Below, one piece after another: positions 49,775 through 57,181 of a stretch of DNA of 57,181 bases. The DNA comes from Janibacter anophelis NBRC 107843 (GTDB lineage Bacteria; Actinomycetota; Actinomycetes; Actinomycetales; Dermatophilaceae). The notes under the pieces are model-generated. The model saw only the letters and a list, made by a program, of their open reading frames with translations. It had not been told where the DNA came from and made no database searches. A program made the translations under genes and the position numbers. The stretch's first letter is position 1. Each line of letters starts with the position of its first letter. The DNA lies in the NCBI RefSeq assembly GCF_001570945.1, contig NZ_BCSQ01000017.1:1-57181 (forward strand), in the 5' to 3' direction.

Positions 49775-50869
49775 ATGGCCACCGACGCCACGACCGAGAC
49801 CGACCCCGTCCCCGAGGAGGCCGCGGGACTGGACGAGCAGGCCAAGCCCTCCCTTCGTGAGCTGAAGGGACGCGGCTGGCTCTACGCCGGCAAGCGGGCG
49901 ATCAAGCAGTTCAGCGCCGACGGCTGCACCGACCTGGCCGCCGCCCTCACCTACTTCTCCGTGCTGTCGATCTTCCCGGCGCTGCTGGCGCTCGTCTCCA
50001 TCCTCGGGCTCGTGGGGGAGCCGGAGGAGACGAAGACGACGATCATGGACGTCCTCGACCAGCTCGGCACGGGCAGCGTGAGCGACACCCTCGAGGGACC
50101 GCTGGACCAGATGGTCAACTCGCCGGCCGCCGGCATCGGTCTCTTCGTCGGTCTCGCCGGTGCCCTGTGGTCGGCCTCCGGGTACGTGGGCGCCTTCGGT
50201 CGTGCGCTCAACAAGATCTACGAGGTCCCCGAGGGGCGTGGGTTCATCAAGCTGCGTCCGATGCAGCTCATCGTCACCGCGGTCCTGCTCGTGCTGGCGG
50301 CCGCGATCATCCTCTCGGTCGCCGTCAGCGGTGACCTCGCGCGGGTCATCGGCGACACCATCGGCCTCGGTGAGGCCGCGGTCATGACGTGGAACCTCGC
50401 CAAGTGGCCGGTCATCCTCCTCGTCGTCATCTTCATGGTCGGCCTGCTCTACTGGGCCACGCCCAACGTGCGGCAGCCGACGTTCCGCTGGCTCAGCCCC
50501 GGAGCGGCCGTGGCGATCATCGTCGCGATCCTCGCGTCGGTCGCCTTCGGCTTCTACGTCTCCAACTTCGGCTCCTACAACAAGACCTACGGCTCGCTCG
50601 CCGGCGTCATCGTCTTCCTGCTGTGGCTGTGGATCCTCAACAACGTGCTGCTCCTCGGCGCGGAGTTCGACTCCGAGATCGAGCGCTCCCGTCAGCTGCA
50701 GGCCGGCATGCCGGCCGAGGAGGACGTGCTGCTGCCGCTGCGCGACACGACCAAGTCGGACGCGGCCGCCGAGGCGGAGGAGGCCGCCCGTGAGGAGGCC
50801 CGGTCCCTGCGGATCAAGGGGCTGCGGGACCAGGGTCGCTCGACCGCGGAGCTCGCCGACCAGGACTGA
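49775..50869 (+). CDS. YihY/virulence factor BrkB family membrane protein
   Basis: Inner-membrane protein of 364 aa with about six helices and the family sequence DLAAALTYFSVLSIFPALLA. The segments LWSASGYVGAFGRALNKIYEV and KTYGSLAGVIVFLLWLWILN are conserved. Long annotated as ribonuclease BN by error; the role is unclear. C-terminus is Glu/Ala-rich and cytoplasmic. Transcribed in the same direction as the S10 operon but separated from it by a terminator and promoter. Confidence 0.9.
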   Translation: MATDATTETDPVPEEAAGLDEQAKPSLRELKGRGWLYAGKRAIKQFSADGCTDLAAALTYFSVLSIFPALLALVSILGLVGEPEETKTTIMDVLDQLGTGSVSDTLEGPLDQMVNSPAAGIGLFVGLAGALWSASGYVGAFGRALNKIYEVPEGRGFIKLRPMQLIVTAVLLVLAAAIILSVAVSGDLARVIGDTIGLGEAAVMTWNLAKWPVILLVVIFMVGLLYWATPNVRQPTFRWLSPGAAVAIIVAILASVAFGFYVSNFGSYNKTYGSLAGVIVFLLWLWILNNVLLLGAEFDSEIERSRQLQAGMPAEEDVLLPLRDTTKSDAAAEAEEAAREEARSLRIKGLRDQGRSTAELADQD

Positions 50870-50872
50870 GGA

Positions 50873-50895
50873 CGAAGGGGGGAGGTCCCCCTTCG
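50873..50895 (+). terminator. Terminator after the YihY gene
   Basis: CGAAGGGGG and CCCCCTTCG with short GGAGGT-type loop. Again the CGAAGGG/CCCTTCG arms. Confidence 0.75.
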
Positions 50896-50961
50896 ACACG
50901 GATGCTGCGCAACCTGCTCAGGGGACGTTGATCGTCCTGTCAAGCACCGCCCCGGCCCGAT

Positions 50962-50991
50962 TTGGACTGGGGCGGCGGGCTCTGGCACACT
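50962..50991 (+). promoter_or_regulatory. Putative S10 operon promoter
   Basis: TTGGAC (50962-50967) and, 18 bases on, CACACT (50986-50991). The -35 equals that of rpoB; the -10 matches only three positions. Leader of about 270 nt to rpsJ. Confidence 0.45.
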
Positions 50992-51271
50992 GTTCAGGTT
51001 GCTTGTTGAGCGGTGACGCCGCGATCGGACTTTGCCACGATCGCCGGTGCCACCGACATGCCGATGACAACGCATCGAACCGCCACGGGCGGGGCGACAC
51101 ATCGGAACCACAGCACGATCCGGTTGATCCGGGTCGACGATCAGACCGACGACCAGCCATTCGGCGCGTCGTCGGGCCGCGGAGCGGGTGCGACACACCC
51201 GACCGCGTGGGTCGGAGACCGGGCAACCGACAGAGACCAGGCAAGACGGCGAGAGAGAGACGGAAACACAG

Positions 51272-51580
51272 ATGGCGGGACAGAAGATCCGCATCCGGTT
51301 GAAGTCGTATGACCACGAGGTCATCGACAACTCGGCGCGAAAGATCGTCGACACCGTGACCCGTGCCGGCGCGACGGTGGTCGGCCCCGTGCCGCTGCCT
51401 ACGGAGAAGAACGTGTTCTGCGTCATCCGGTCGCCGCACAAGTACAAGGACAGCCGCGAGCACTTCGAGATGCGCACCCACAAGCGCCTCATCGACATCA
51501 TCGACCCGACGCCCAAGGCCGTCGACTCGCTGATGCGCCTCGACCTCCCGGCTGACGTCAACATCGAGATCAAGCTCTGA
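51272..51580 (+). CDS. rpsJ: 30S ribosomal protein S10
   Basis: S10, 102 aa, also the NusE antitermination partner. [19 protein letters not shown] and [18 protein letters not shown] are canonical. First gene of the S10-spc operon here; upstream in-frame codons are leader sequence. Confidence 0.98.
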   Translation: MAGQKIRIRLKSYDHEVIDNSARKIVDTVTRAGATVVGPVPLPTEKNVFCVIRSPHKYKDSREHFEMRTHKRLIDIIDPTPKAVDSLMRLDLPADVNIEIKL

Positions 51581-51591
51581 GGCTGAACGAG

Positions 51592-52248
51592 ATGACCACT
51601 ACTGCCACCAAGACCGTCAAGGGCGTGCTCGGCGAGAAGCTCGGCATGACGCAGGTCTGGGACGAGGAGAACCGCCTCGTCCCGGTCACCGTCATCCAGG
51701 CCGGCCCGTGCGTCGTCACCCAGGTCCGCAACGCGGAGACCGACGGGTACGACGCCGTGCAGATCGCCTACGGCGCCATCGACCCCCGCAAGGTGAACCA
51801 GCCGCAGAGCGGCCACTTCGCCAAGGCCGGCGCCACCCCGCGCCGTCACCTCGTCGAGCTGCGCACGGCCGACGCCTCCGAGTACTCCCTCGGTCAGGAG
51901 GTGACCGTCGAGCTGTTCGAGAACGGCCAGTCCATCGACGTCACCGGCACGACCAAGGGCAAGGGCTTCGCCGGTGTCATGAAGCGCCACGGCTTCGCCG
52001 GTGTCAGCGCCTCGCACGGTGCGCACCGCAACCACCGCAAGCCCGGCTCGATCGGTGGCTGCGCCACCCCGGGTCGCGTCTTCAAGGGGATGCGCATGGC
52101 CGGCCGCATGGGCGGCGTGCGCCAGACCACCCAGAACCTCACGATCCACGCGGTCGACGCCGACAAGGGCCTCCTGCTCGTCAAGGGTGCCGTCCCCGGC
52201 CCCCGCGGCGGCGTCGTCCTCGTCCGCACCGCGGTGAAGGGAGCCTGA
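51592..52248 (+). CDS. rplC: 50S ribosomal protein L3
   Basis: L3, 218 aa, peptidyl-transferase-centre-adjacent. [20 protein letters not shown] and the loop [19 protein letters not shown] followed by [13 protein letters not shown] reach toward the active centre. 11 bases after rpsJ. Confidence 0.98.
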   Translation: MTTTATKTVKGVLGEKLGMTQVWDEENRLVPVTVIQAGPCVVTQVRNAETDGYDAVQIAYGAIDPRKVNQPQSGHFAKAGATPRRHLVELRTADASEYSLGQEVTVELFENGQSIDVTGTTKGKGFAGVMKRHGFAGVSASHGAHRNHRKPGSIGGCATPGRVFKGMRMAGRMGGVRQTTQNLTIHAVDADKGLLLVKGAVPGPRGGVVLVRTAVKGA

Positions 52249-52249
52249 C

Positions 52250-52903
52250 GTGCCGACCATCGACATCATCAGCCCGCAGGGTGCCGCTGCCGGCACCGTC
52301 GAGCTGCCCGCCGAGATCTTCGACGTGCAGGTCAACGTCCCGCTGATCCACCAGGTCGTCGTCGCCCAGCTCGCCGCCGCGCGCCAGGGCACCCACGCGA
52401 CCAAGACCCGCGCCGACGTGCGCGGTGGTGGCCGCAAGCCGTACCGCCAGAAGGGCACCGGCCGCGCCCGTCAGGGCTCGACCCGCGCGCCGCAGTTCGC
52501 CGGCGGTGGCATCGTCCACGGCCCGCAGCCGCGTGACTACAGCCAGCGCACCCCCAAGAAGATGAAGGCCGCCGCCCTGCGCGGTGCCCTCTCCGACCGG
52601 GCGCGCCACGGCCGCATCCACGTGCTCAGCGCACTCGTCGAGGGTGACACCCCCTCGACCAAGAACGTCGCCGCCGTGCTCGGTGGCCTCAGCGAGCGCA
52701 AGAACCTGCTCGTCGTGATCGAGCGTGGCAACGAGTCCGCGTGGAAGTCGGTGCGCAACCTCGCCGACGTGCACGTGCTCCCGGCCGACCAGCTCAACAC
52801 CTACGACGTGCTGTGCGCCGACGACGTCGTCTTCACCCAGGCGGCTCTCGAGGCCTTCCTCGCCGGCCCCGCGCCCAAGACCGCAGAGGAGTCGGACAAG
52901 TGA
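52250..52903 (+). CDS. rplD: 50S ribosomal protein L4
   Basis: L4, 217 aa, GTG start one base after rplC's stop. The exit-tunnel loop [19 protein letters not shown] is intact (macrolide-resistance substitutions not seen). In other bacteria L4 represses its operon through the leader. Its stop overlaps rplW's start. Confidence 0.97.
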   Translation: MPTIDIISPQGAAAGTVELPAEIFDVQVNVPLIHQVVVAQLAAARQGTHATKTRADVRGGGRKPYRQKGTGRARQGSTRAPQFAGGGIVHGPQPRDYSQRTPKKMKAAALRGALSDRARHGRIHVLSALVEGDTPSTKNVAAVLGGLSERKNLLVVIERGNESAWKSVRNLADVHVLPADQLNTYDVLCADDVVFTQAALEAFLAGPAPKTAEESDK

Positions 52904-53217
52904 CTGAGTCCATTTCGAGCGCGGCCCAGATCAAGGACCCGCGCGACATCCTGATCCGTCCCGTCGTGTCGGAGAAGTCGTACAGCCTGCTCGACGAGGG
53001 GAAGTACACCTTCATCGTCGACCCGCGGGCGAACAAGACCGAGATCAAGATCGCCGTCGAGCAGGTCTTCGGCGTCAAGGTCGACTCCGTCCACACCATG
53101 AACCGTGTCGGCAAGACCCGCCGCACCCGGTTCGGCACCGGTAAGCGCAAGGACACGAAGCGCGCGATCGTCACCCTCCGCGAGGGCTCGATCGACATCT
53201 TCGGCGGCCAGGGCTGA
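52900..53217 (+). CDS. rplW: 50S ribosomal protein L23
   Basis: L23, 105 aa, tunnel-exit docking site for trigger factor and SRP. GTG start overlapping the rplD stop by four bases. [20 protein letters not shown] and [20 protein letters not shown] are family segments. Confidence 0.97.
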   Translation: MTESISSAAQIKDPRDILIRPVVSEKSYSLLDEGKYTFIVDPRANKTEIKIAVEQVFGVKVDSVHTMNRVGKTRRTRFGTGKRKDTKRAIVTLREGSIDIFGGQG

Positions 53218-53239
53218 CGGAGAGGACAAGGAAGAATCC

Positions 53240-54076
53240 ATGGGAATCCGTAAGTACAAGCCGACCACCCCGGGTCGTCGCGGCAGCTCCGTCGCCGACT
53301 TCGTCGAGGTCACGCGCTCCACGCCCGAGAAGTCGCTGGTCCGCCCGCTGACCAAGTCCGGTGGCCGCAACTCCACCGGCCGCATCACCACCCGTCACAT
53401 CGGTGGTGGCCACAAGCGCGCCTACCGCGTCATCGACTTCCGTCGCCACGACAAGGACGGCATCCCGGCGAAGGTCGCTCACATCGAGTACGACCCCAAC
53501 CGCACCGCCCGCATCGCGCTGCTGCACTACGCCGACGGCGAGAAGCGCTACATCCTGGCGCCGAACAAGCTGGCGCAGGGCACGGTCATCGAGAACGGCC
53601 CGTCCGCCGACATCAAGGTGGGCAACAACCTGCCGCTGCGCAACATCCCCAACGGCACGACGATCCACGCCGTCGAGCTGCGTCCCGGCGGCGGCGCCAA
53701 GCTGGCCCGCTCCGCGGGTGCCAGCATCCAGCTGCTCGCCAAGGAGGGGCCGTACGCCACGCTGCGCATGCCCTCCGGCGAGGTCCGTCGCGTCGACGTG
53801 CGCTGCCGCGCCACCGTCGGTGAGGTCGGCAACGCCGAGCAGTCGAACATCAACTGGGGCAAGGCCGGCCGCATGCGGTGGAAGGGCAAGCGCCCGACCG
53901 TCCGTGGTGTCGTCATGAACCCGGTCGACCACCCGCACGGTGGTGGCGAGGGCCGCACCTCCGGTGGCCGTCACCCCGTCTCGCCCTGGGGTAAGCCCGA
54001 GGGCCGTACCCGGCGTCCCGGCAAGGCGAGCGACAAGCTCATCGTCCGTCGCCGCCGCACCGGCAAGAAGCGCTGA
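53240..54076 (+). CDS. rplB: 50S ribosomal protein L2
   Basis: L2, 278 aa, needed for peptidyl transferase assembly. [40 protein letters not shown] and the C-terminal [20 protein letters not shown] with the functional His are present. AAGGAAGA before the ATG. Confidence 0.98.
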   Translation: MGIRKYKPTTPGRRGSSVADFVEVTRSTPEKSLVRPLTKSGGRNSTGRITTRHIGGGHKRAYRVIDFRRHDKDGIPAKVAHIEYDPNRTARIALLHYADGEKRYILAPNKLAQGTVIENGPSADIKVGNNLPLRNIPNGTTIHAVELRPGGGAKLARSAGASIQLLAKEGPYATLRMPSGEVRRVDVRCRATVGEVGNAEQSNINWGKAGRMRWKGKRPTVRGVVMNPVDHPHGGGEGRTSGGRHPVSPWGKPEGRTRRPGKASDKLIVRRRRTGKKR

Positions 54077-54091
54077 TAGGAGCCTTTGGAC

Positions 54092-54373
54092 ATGCCTCGT
54101 AGTTTGAAGAAGGGCCCCTTCATCGACGACCACCTTCAGAAGAAGGTCGACGTCCAGAACGAAGCGGGCACCAAGAACGTCATCAAGACCTGGTCGCGCC
54201 GTTCGGTGATCTCGCCGGACATGCTCGGCCACACCTTCGCCGTCCACGACGGCCGCAAGCACGTCCCGGTGTTCGTCACCGAGGCGATGGTCGGCCACAA
54301 GCTCGGCGAGTTCGCACCGACCCGCACCTTCCGCGGTCACGTGAAGGACGACAAGAAGGGACGTCGTCGCTGA
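54092..54373 (+). CDS. rpsS: 30S ribosomal protein S19
   Basis: S19, 93 aa, head of the small subunit. [20 protein letters not shown] and [26 protein letters not shown] supports the ATG at 54092, not the TTG six bases upstream. Its stop overlaps rplV. Confidence 0.98.
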   Translation: MPRSLKKGPFIDDHLQKKVDVQNEAGTKNVIKTWSRRSVISPDMLGHTFAVHDGRKHVPVFVTEAMVGHKLGEFAPTRTFRGHVKDDKKGRRR

Positions 54374-54783
54374 TGCCTGCCATCGAGACCACCGAGCAGG
54401 AGGCGCTGGTCGCCCGCGCCTCCGCGCGCCACGTGCGCGTCACGCCGCAGAAGGCGCGTCGCATCGTCGACCTCATCCGCGGCAAGGACACGCAGACCGC
54501 CATCGCGACCCTGCAGTTCGCCCCCCAGGGTGCGGCCGAGCCGACCCTCAAGGTCCTGCAGAGCGCCATCGCCAACCTGCGCGTCAAGGCCGACGAGGCC
54601 GGGGAGCCCTTCGACGAGCGCAACCTCGTCATCTCCTCCGCCTTCGTCGACGAGGGCCCCACGATGAAGCGTTTCCGTCCGCGGGCCCAGGGCCGCGCCG
54701 GCCGGATCAACAAGCGCACCAGCCACATCACCGTCCTCGTGACGAGCAAGCCTGAGAAGGCCGCGAAGGGAGGGACCCGCTGA
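54373..54783 (+). CDS. rplV: 50S ribosomal protein L22
   Basis: L22, 136 aa, lines the exit tunnel. [20 protein letters not shown] and [20 protein letters not shown] then RTSHITVLV. Overlaps rpsS and rpsC stops/starts (TGATG). Confidence 0.98.
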   Translation: MPAIETTEQEALVARASARHVRVTPQKARRIVDLIRGKDTQTAIATLQFAPQGAAEPTLKVLQSAIANLRVKADEAGEPFDERNLVISSAFVDEGPTMKRFRPRAQGRAGRINKRTSHITVLVTSKPEKAAKGGTR

Positions 54784-55607
54784 TGGGTCAGAAGATCAAC
54801 CCGCACGGCTTCCGTCTGGGCATCACCACCGACCACAAGAGCCGCTGGTTCGCCGACTCCAACAAGGAGGGTCAGCGCTACCGCGACTACGTCAAGGAAG
54901 ACGTCGCGATCCGCAAGCTGCTCTCCACGGGCATGGAGCGCGCCGGCATCGCCCGCGTCGAGATCGAGCGCACCCGTGACCGCGTGCGTGTGGACATCCA
55001 CACCGCGCGCCCGGGCATCGTCATCGGTCGCCGCGGCGCCGAGGCCGACCGCATCCGCGGCGAGCTCGAGAAGCTCACGGGCAAGCAGGTCCAGCTGAAC
55101 ATCCTCGAGGTCAAGAACCCCGAGATCGAGGCCCAGCTGGTCGCCCAGGGCATCGCCGAGCAGCTCGCTGCCCGCGTCACCTTCCGTCGCGCCATGCGCA
55201 AGGGCATGCAGTCCTCCCTGCGCGCCGGTGCGAAGGGCATCCGGATCCAGTGCTCCGGTCGTCTCGGCGGCGCCGAGATGTCCCGCTCGGAGTTCTACCG
55301 CGAGGGTCGCGTGCCGCTGCACACCCTCCGCGCGAACATCGACTACGGCTTCTACGAGGCCCGCACGACCTTCGGCCGCATCGGCGTCAAGGTCTGGATC
55401 TACAAGGGCGACATGACCGAGAAGGAGTTCGCGGCCCAGCAGGCGACCGCCGCTCCCCGCGGCCGTGGCCCGCGTCGCGACCGCGACGACCGTCCCGCCC
55501 GCGCCCGCCGTGGTGGCGACCGCAACGAGGCTCCGGCTCAGGCCGCGGCCCCCGCTGCGGAGGCCCCCGCCGCCGAGGCGCCGGCCAAGACCGAGGGAGA
55601 GTCCTGA
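54783..55607 (+). CDS. rpsC: 30S ribosomal protein S3
   Basis: S3, 274 aa, longer than the 233 of E. coli because of a C-terminal Arg/Pro/Ala-rich tail ([20 protein letters not shown] and onward), usual in actinobacteria. [20 protein letters not shown] and KH domain [15 protein letters not shown]. mRNA entry site. Confidence 0.97.
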   Translation: MGQKINPHGFRLGITTDHKSRWFADSNKEGQRYRDYVKEDVAIRKLLSTGMERAGIARVEIERTRDRVRVDIHTARPGIVIGRRGAEADRIRGELEKLTGKQVQLNILEVKNPEIEAQLVAQGIAEQLAARVTFRRAMRKGMQSSLRAGAKGIRIQCSGRLGGAEMSRSEFYREGRVPLHTLRANIDYGFYEARTTFGRIGVKVWIYKGDMTEKEFAAQQATAAPRGRGPRRDRDDRPARARRGGDRNEAPAQAAAPAAEAPAAEAPAKTEGES

Positions 55608-55608
55608 G

Positions 55609-56028
55609 ATGTTGATCCCCCGACGGGTCAAGCACCGCAAGCAGCACCACCCGAAGCGTTCGGGTATGGCCAAGGGCGGCACCTCGGTCGCCTTCGGTGA
55701 CTACGGTCTCCAGGCGCTCGCGCCGGCCTACGTCACCAACCGGCAGATCGAGGCCGCGCGTATCGCCATGACCCGCTACATGAAGCGTGGCGGCAAGGTC
55801 TGGATCAACATCTACCCGGACCGTCCGCTCACCAAGAAGCCGGCTGAGACCCGCATGGGTTCCGGTAAGGGCTCGCCCGAGTGGTGGGTCGCCAACGTCA
55901 AGCCCGGCCGGATCATGTTCGAGATCTCCGGCGTGGACGAGGAGACCGCTCGCGAGGCCATGCGCCTGGCGATGCACAAGCTGCCGATGAAGTGCCGCTT
56001 CGTCGTGCGTGAGGGTGGTGGCAACTGA
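55609..56028 (+). CDS. rplP: 50S ribosomal protein L16
   Basis: L16, 139 aa, near the A site. [20 protein letters not shown], then [20 protein letters not shown] and [23 protein letters not shown] at 55609 just after the rpsC stop. Overlaps rpmC. Confidence 0.98.
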   Translation: MLIPRRVKHRKQHHPKRSGMAKGGTSVAFGDYGLQALAPAYVTNRQIEAARIAMTRYMKRGGKVWINIYPDRPLTKKPAETRMGSGKGSPEWWVANVKPGRIMFEISGVDEETAREAMRLAMHKLPMKCRFVVREGGGN

Positions 56029-56255
56029 TGGCAGTCGGATCCAAGGACCTGACTCCGGTCGAGCTGCGTGAGCTGACCGACGACCGCCTGGTCGACGAGC
56101 TGCGCAAGGCCAAGGAGGAGCTGTTCAACCTCCGCTTCCAGTCGGCCACCGGTCAGCTGGAGAACCACGGCCGCCTGCGCGCGGTCCGCAAGGACATCGC
56201 CCGGATCTACACCGAGATGCGCGAGCGCGAGCTCGGGATTGGTGAGTCCAAGTGA
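56028..56255 (+). CDS. rpmC: 50S ribosomal protein L29
   Basis: L29, 75 aa, tunnel exit beside L23. [20 protein letters not shown] and [20 protein letters not shown] are canonical. Coupled both sides. Confidence 0.97.
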   Translation: MAVGSKDLTPVELRELTDDRLVDELRKAKEELFNLRFQSATGQLENHGRLRAVRKDIARIYTEMRERELGIGESK

Positions 56256-56536
56256 GCGAGAACGTGAAGGAAGAGACTGTGACCACCCGCAACGACCGCA
56301 AGACGCGCCGCGGCTACGTCGTCAGCGACAAGATGGACAAGACCGTCGTCGTCGAGGTCGAGGACCGCGTCAAGCACGCGCTGTACGGCAAGGTCATGCG
56401 CCAGACCTCCAAGGTCAAGGCGCACGACGAGCAGAACAGCGCCGGTGTCGGCGACCACGTCCTCATCATGGAGACCCGACCGCTGTCCGCCGGCAAGCGC
56501 TGGCGCATCGTCGAGATCCTCGAGAAGGCCAAGTAA
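56252..56536 (+). CDS. rpsQ: 30S ribosomal protein S17
   Basis: S17, 94 aa, GTG start overlapping rpmC's stop. The first nine residues (SENVKEETV) are an extension; [20 protein letters not shown] and [20 protein letters not shown] are canonical. Confidence 0.97.
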   Translation: MSENVKEETVTTRNDRKTRRGYVVSDKMDKTVVVEVEDRVKHALYGKVMRQTSKVKAHDEQNSAGVGDHVLIMETRPLSAGKRWRIVEILEKAK

Positions 56537-56549
56537 GGCCACCCCGTCG

Positions 56550-56573
56550 CGAAGGGGGCGCACGCCCCCTTCG
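56550..56573 (+). terminator. Hairpin between rpsQ and rplN inside the ribosomal operon
   Basis: CGAAGGGGGCG and CGCCCCCTTCG around CA: a perfect stem of 11 bases. It sits 13 bases after rpsQ in a 108-base gap, whereas other junctions here overlap or lie within a few bases. Looks like a terminator or attenuating/processing stem separating S10 from spc genes; rplN has its own AGGAG ribosome binding site but I find no clear promoter. Confidence 0.7.
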
Positions 56574-56644
56574 CCCGGACGAAGACCACATCAGTTCGGC
56601 CAGGCTCGCTGCGGCGAGAACCAGCACGACGACAGGAGTATGAA

Positions 56645-57013
56645 GTGATCCAGCAGGAGTCGCGACTGCGCGTCGCCGACAACACCGGTGCCAAGGAGAT
56701 CCTGTGCATCCGTGTGCTCGGTGGCTCCGGCCGCCGGTACGCCGGCGTCGGCGACACCATCGTCGCCACCGTCAAGGACGCCATCCCCGGTGGCAACGTC
56801 AAGAAGGGTGACGTCGTCAAGGCCGTCATCGTCCGCACCACCAAGGAGCGTCGTCGTAACGACGGTTCCTACATCAAGTTCGACGAGAACGCCGCCGTCA
56901 TCCTCAAGGCCGACGGCGAGCCGCGCGGGACGCGCATCTTCGGCCCGGTCGGTCGCGAGCTGCGCGACAAGAAGTTCATGAAGATCGTCTCGCTCGCACC
57001 GGAGGTGATCTGA
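56645..57013 (+). CDS. rplN: 50S ribosomal protein L14
   Basis: L14, 122 aa, GTG start with AGGAG upstream. [20 protein letters not shown] and [20 protein letters not shown]. Complete. Confidence 0.98.
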   Translation: MIQQESRLRVADNTGAKEILCIRVLGGSGRRYAGVGDTIVATVKDAIPGGNVKKGDVVKAVIVRTTKERRRNDGSYIKFDENAAVILKADGEPRGTRIFGPVGRELRDKKFMKIVSLAPEVI

Positions 57014-57015
57014 CC

Positions 57016-57181
57016 ATGAGCAAGCTCAAGATCAAGAAGGGCGACCTCGTCCAGGTCCTGTCCGGCAAGGACAAGGGCCTGCAGGGCAAGGTCATCTCGG
57101 TCAACACCGAGACCCAGCGCGTCGTGGTCGAGGGTGTCCAGCGGGTCACCCGCCACACCAAGGCCGGCTTCGGCGGGCAGG
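57016..57181 (+). CDS. rplX: 50S ribosomal protein L24, 3' partial
   Basis: First 55 residues of L24, cut by the window end. KIKKGDLVQVLSGKDKGLQG is the KOW motif, and HTKAGFGGQ reaches the edge. Continues past 57181. Confidence 0.96.
   Translation, partial: MSKLKIKKGDLVQVLSGKDKGLQGKVISVNTETQRVVVEGVQRVTRHTKAGFGGQ

Larger units (their letters stand above)
50870..51271 (+). other. S10 operon upstream region
   Basis: The 402 bases between the YihY gene and rpsJ hold a terminator (50873), a promoter candidate (50962) and an untranslated leader of about 270 nt with palindromic GATCCGGGTCGACGATC-type sequence near 51125. No gene is supported. Confidence 0.55.

Overview
The window is high-GC actinobacterial chromosome, probably Micrococcales and perhaps Intrasporangiaceae such as Janibacter, Knoellia or Phycicoccus (inference from gene order and protein style, no search run). 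GTG and TTG starts are common. Nearly everything outside the ribosomal genes is GC-rich accessory or housekeeping DNA, and no insertion sequence, prophage or CRISPR array is visible.

Region 1 (1-14149) is a tightly coupled, co-directional acyl-CoA catabolic operon. It holds two short-chain dehydrogenases (the first cut by the window edge), an acyl-CoA ligase, three acyl-CoA dehydrogenases (two forming a likely hetero-oligomer), a thiolase, a single-chain biotin-dependent acyl-CoA carboxylase, a second acyl-CoA ligase, and then an MFS carboxylate-type transporter with its own promoter overlaid by two adjacent 22-bp operator-like repeats. Together they suggest uptake, CoA activation, beta-oxidation and carboxylation of an unidentified organic acid.

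Region 2 (14246-24131) is mixed housekeeping: yajQ, tRNA-Tyr, a secreted CHRD-like protein, tag (3-methyladenine glycosylase), a hotdog thioesterase, a secreted choice-of-anchor I beta-propeller protein, tRNA-Thr, tRNA-Met, rpmG, a HadA/HadB-type MaoC dehydratase pair, murB, add, a DUF5709-like protein and a class Ic aminotransferase.

Region 3 (24347-43916) is the classical transcription/translation core: tRNA-Trp, secE, nusG, rplK, rplA, rplJ, rplL, rpoB, rpoC, an HU gene, rpsL, rpsG, fusA and tuf. A phospholipase D-type (cardiolipin synthase-like) gene on the opposite strand separates rplJL from rpoBC. RpoB carries Asn where rifampicin-sensitive bacteria have Ser531 (E. coli numbering). Strong promoters with 18-bp spacers stand before rplJ, rpoB and rpsL.

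Region 4 (44080-50869) is a 7-kb accessory block between tuf and the S10 operon: two divergent LuxR-type regulators with degenerate receiver domains, a Tat-signal exported protein, a four-gene overlapping ABC-2 type transporter operon and a YihY/BrkB membrane protein.

Region 5 (50896-57181) is the S10-spc ribosomal operon from rpsJ to the start of rplX, cut by the window end. A strong hairpin sits inside it between rpsQ and rplN.

A recurrent feature across the window is the heptamer CGAAGGG/CCCTTCG. It forms the arms of most intrinsic terminators and also appears inside genes where it forces codons that are otherwise avoided.
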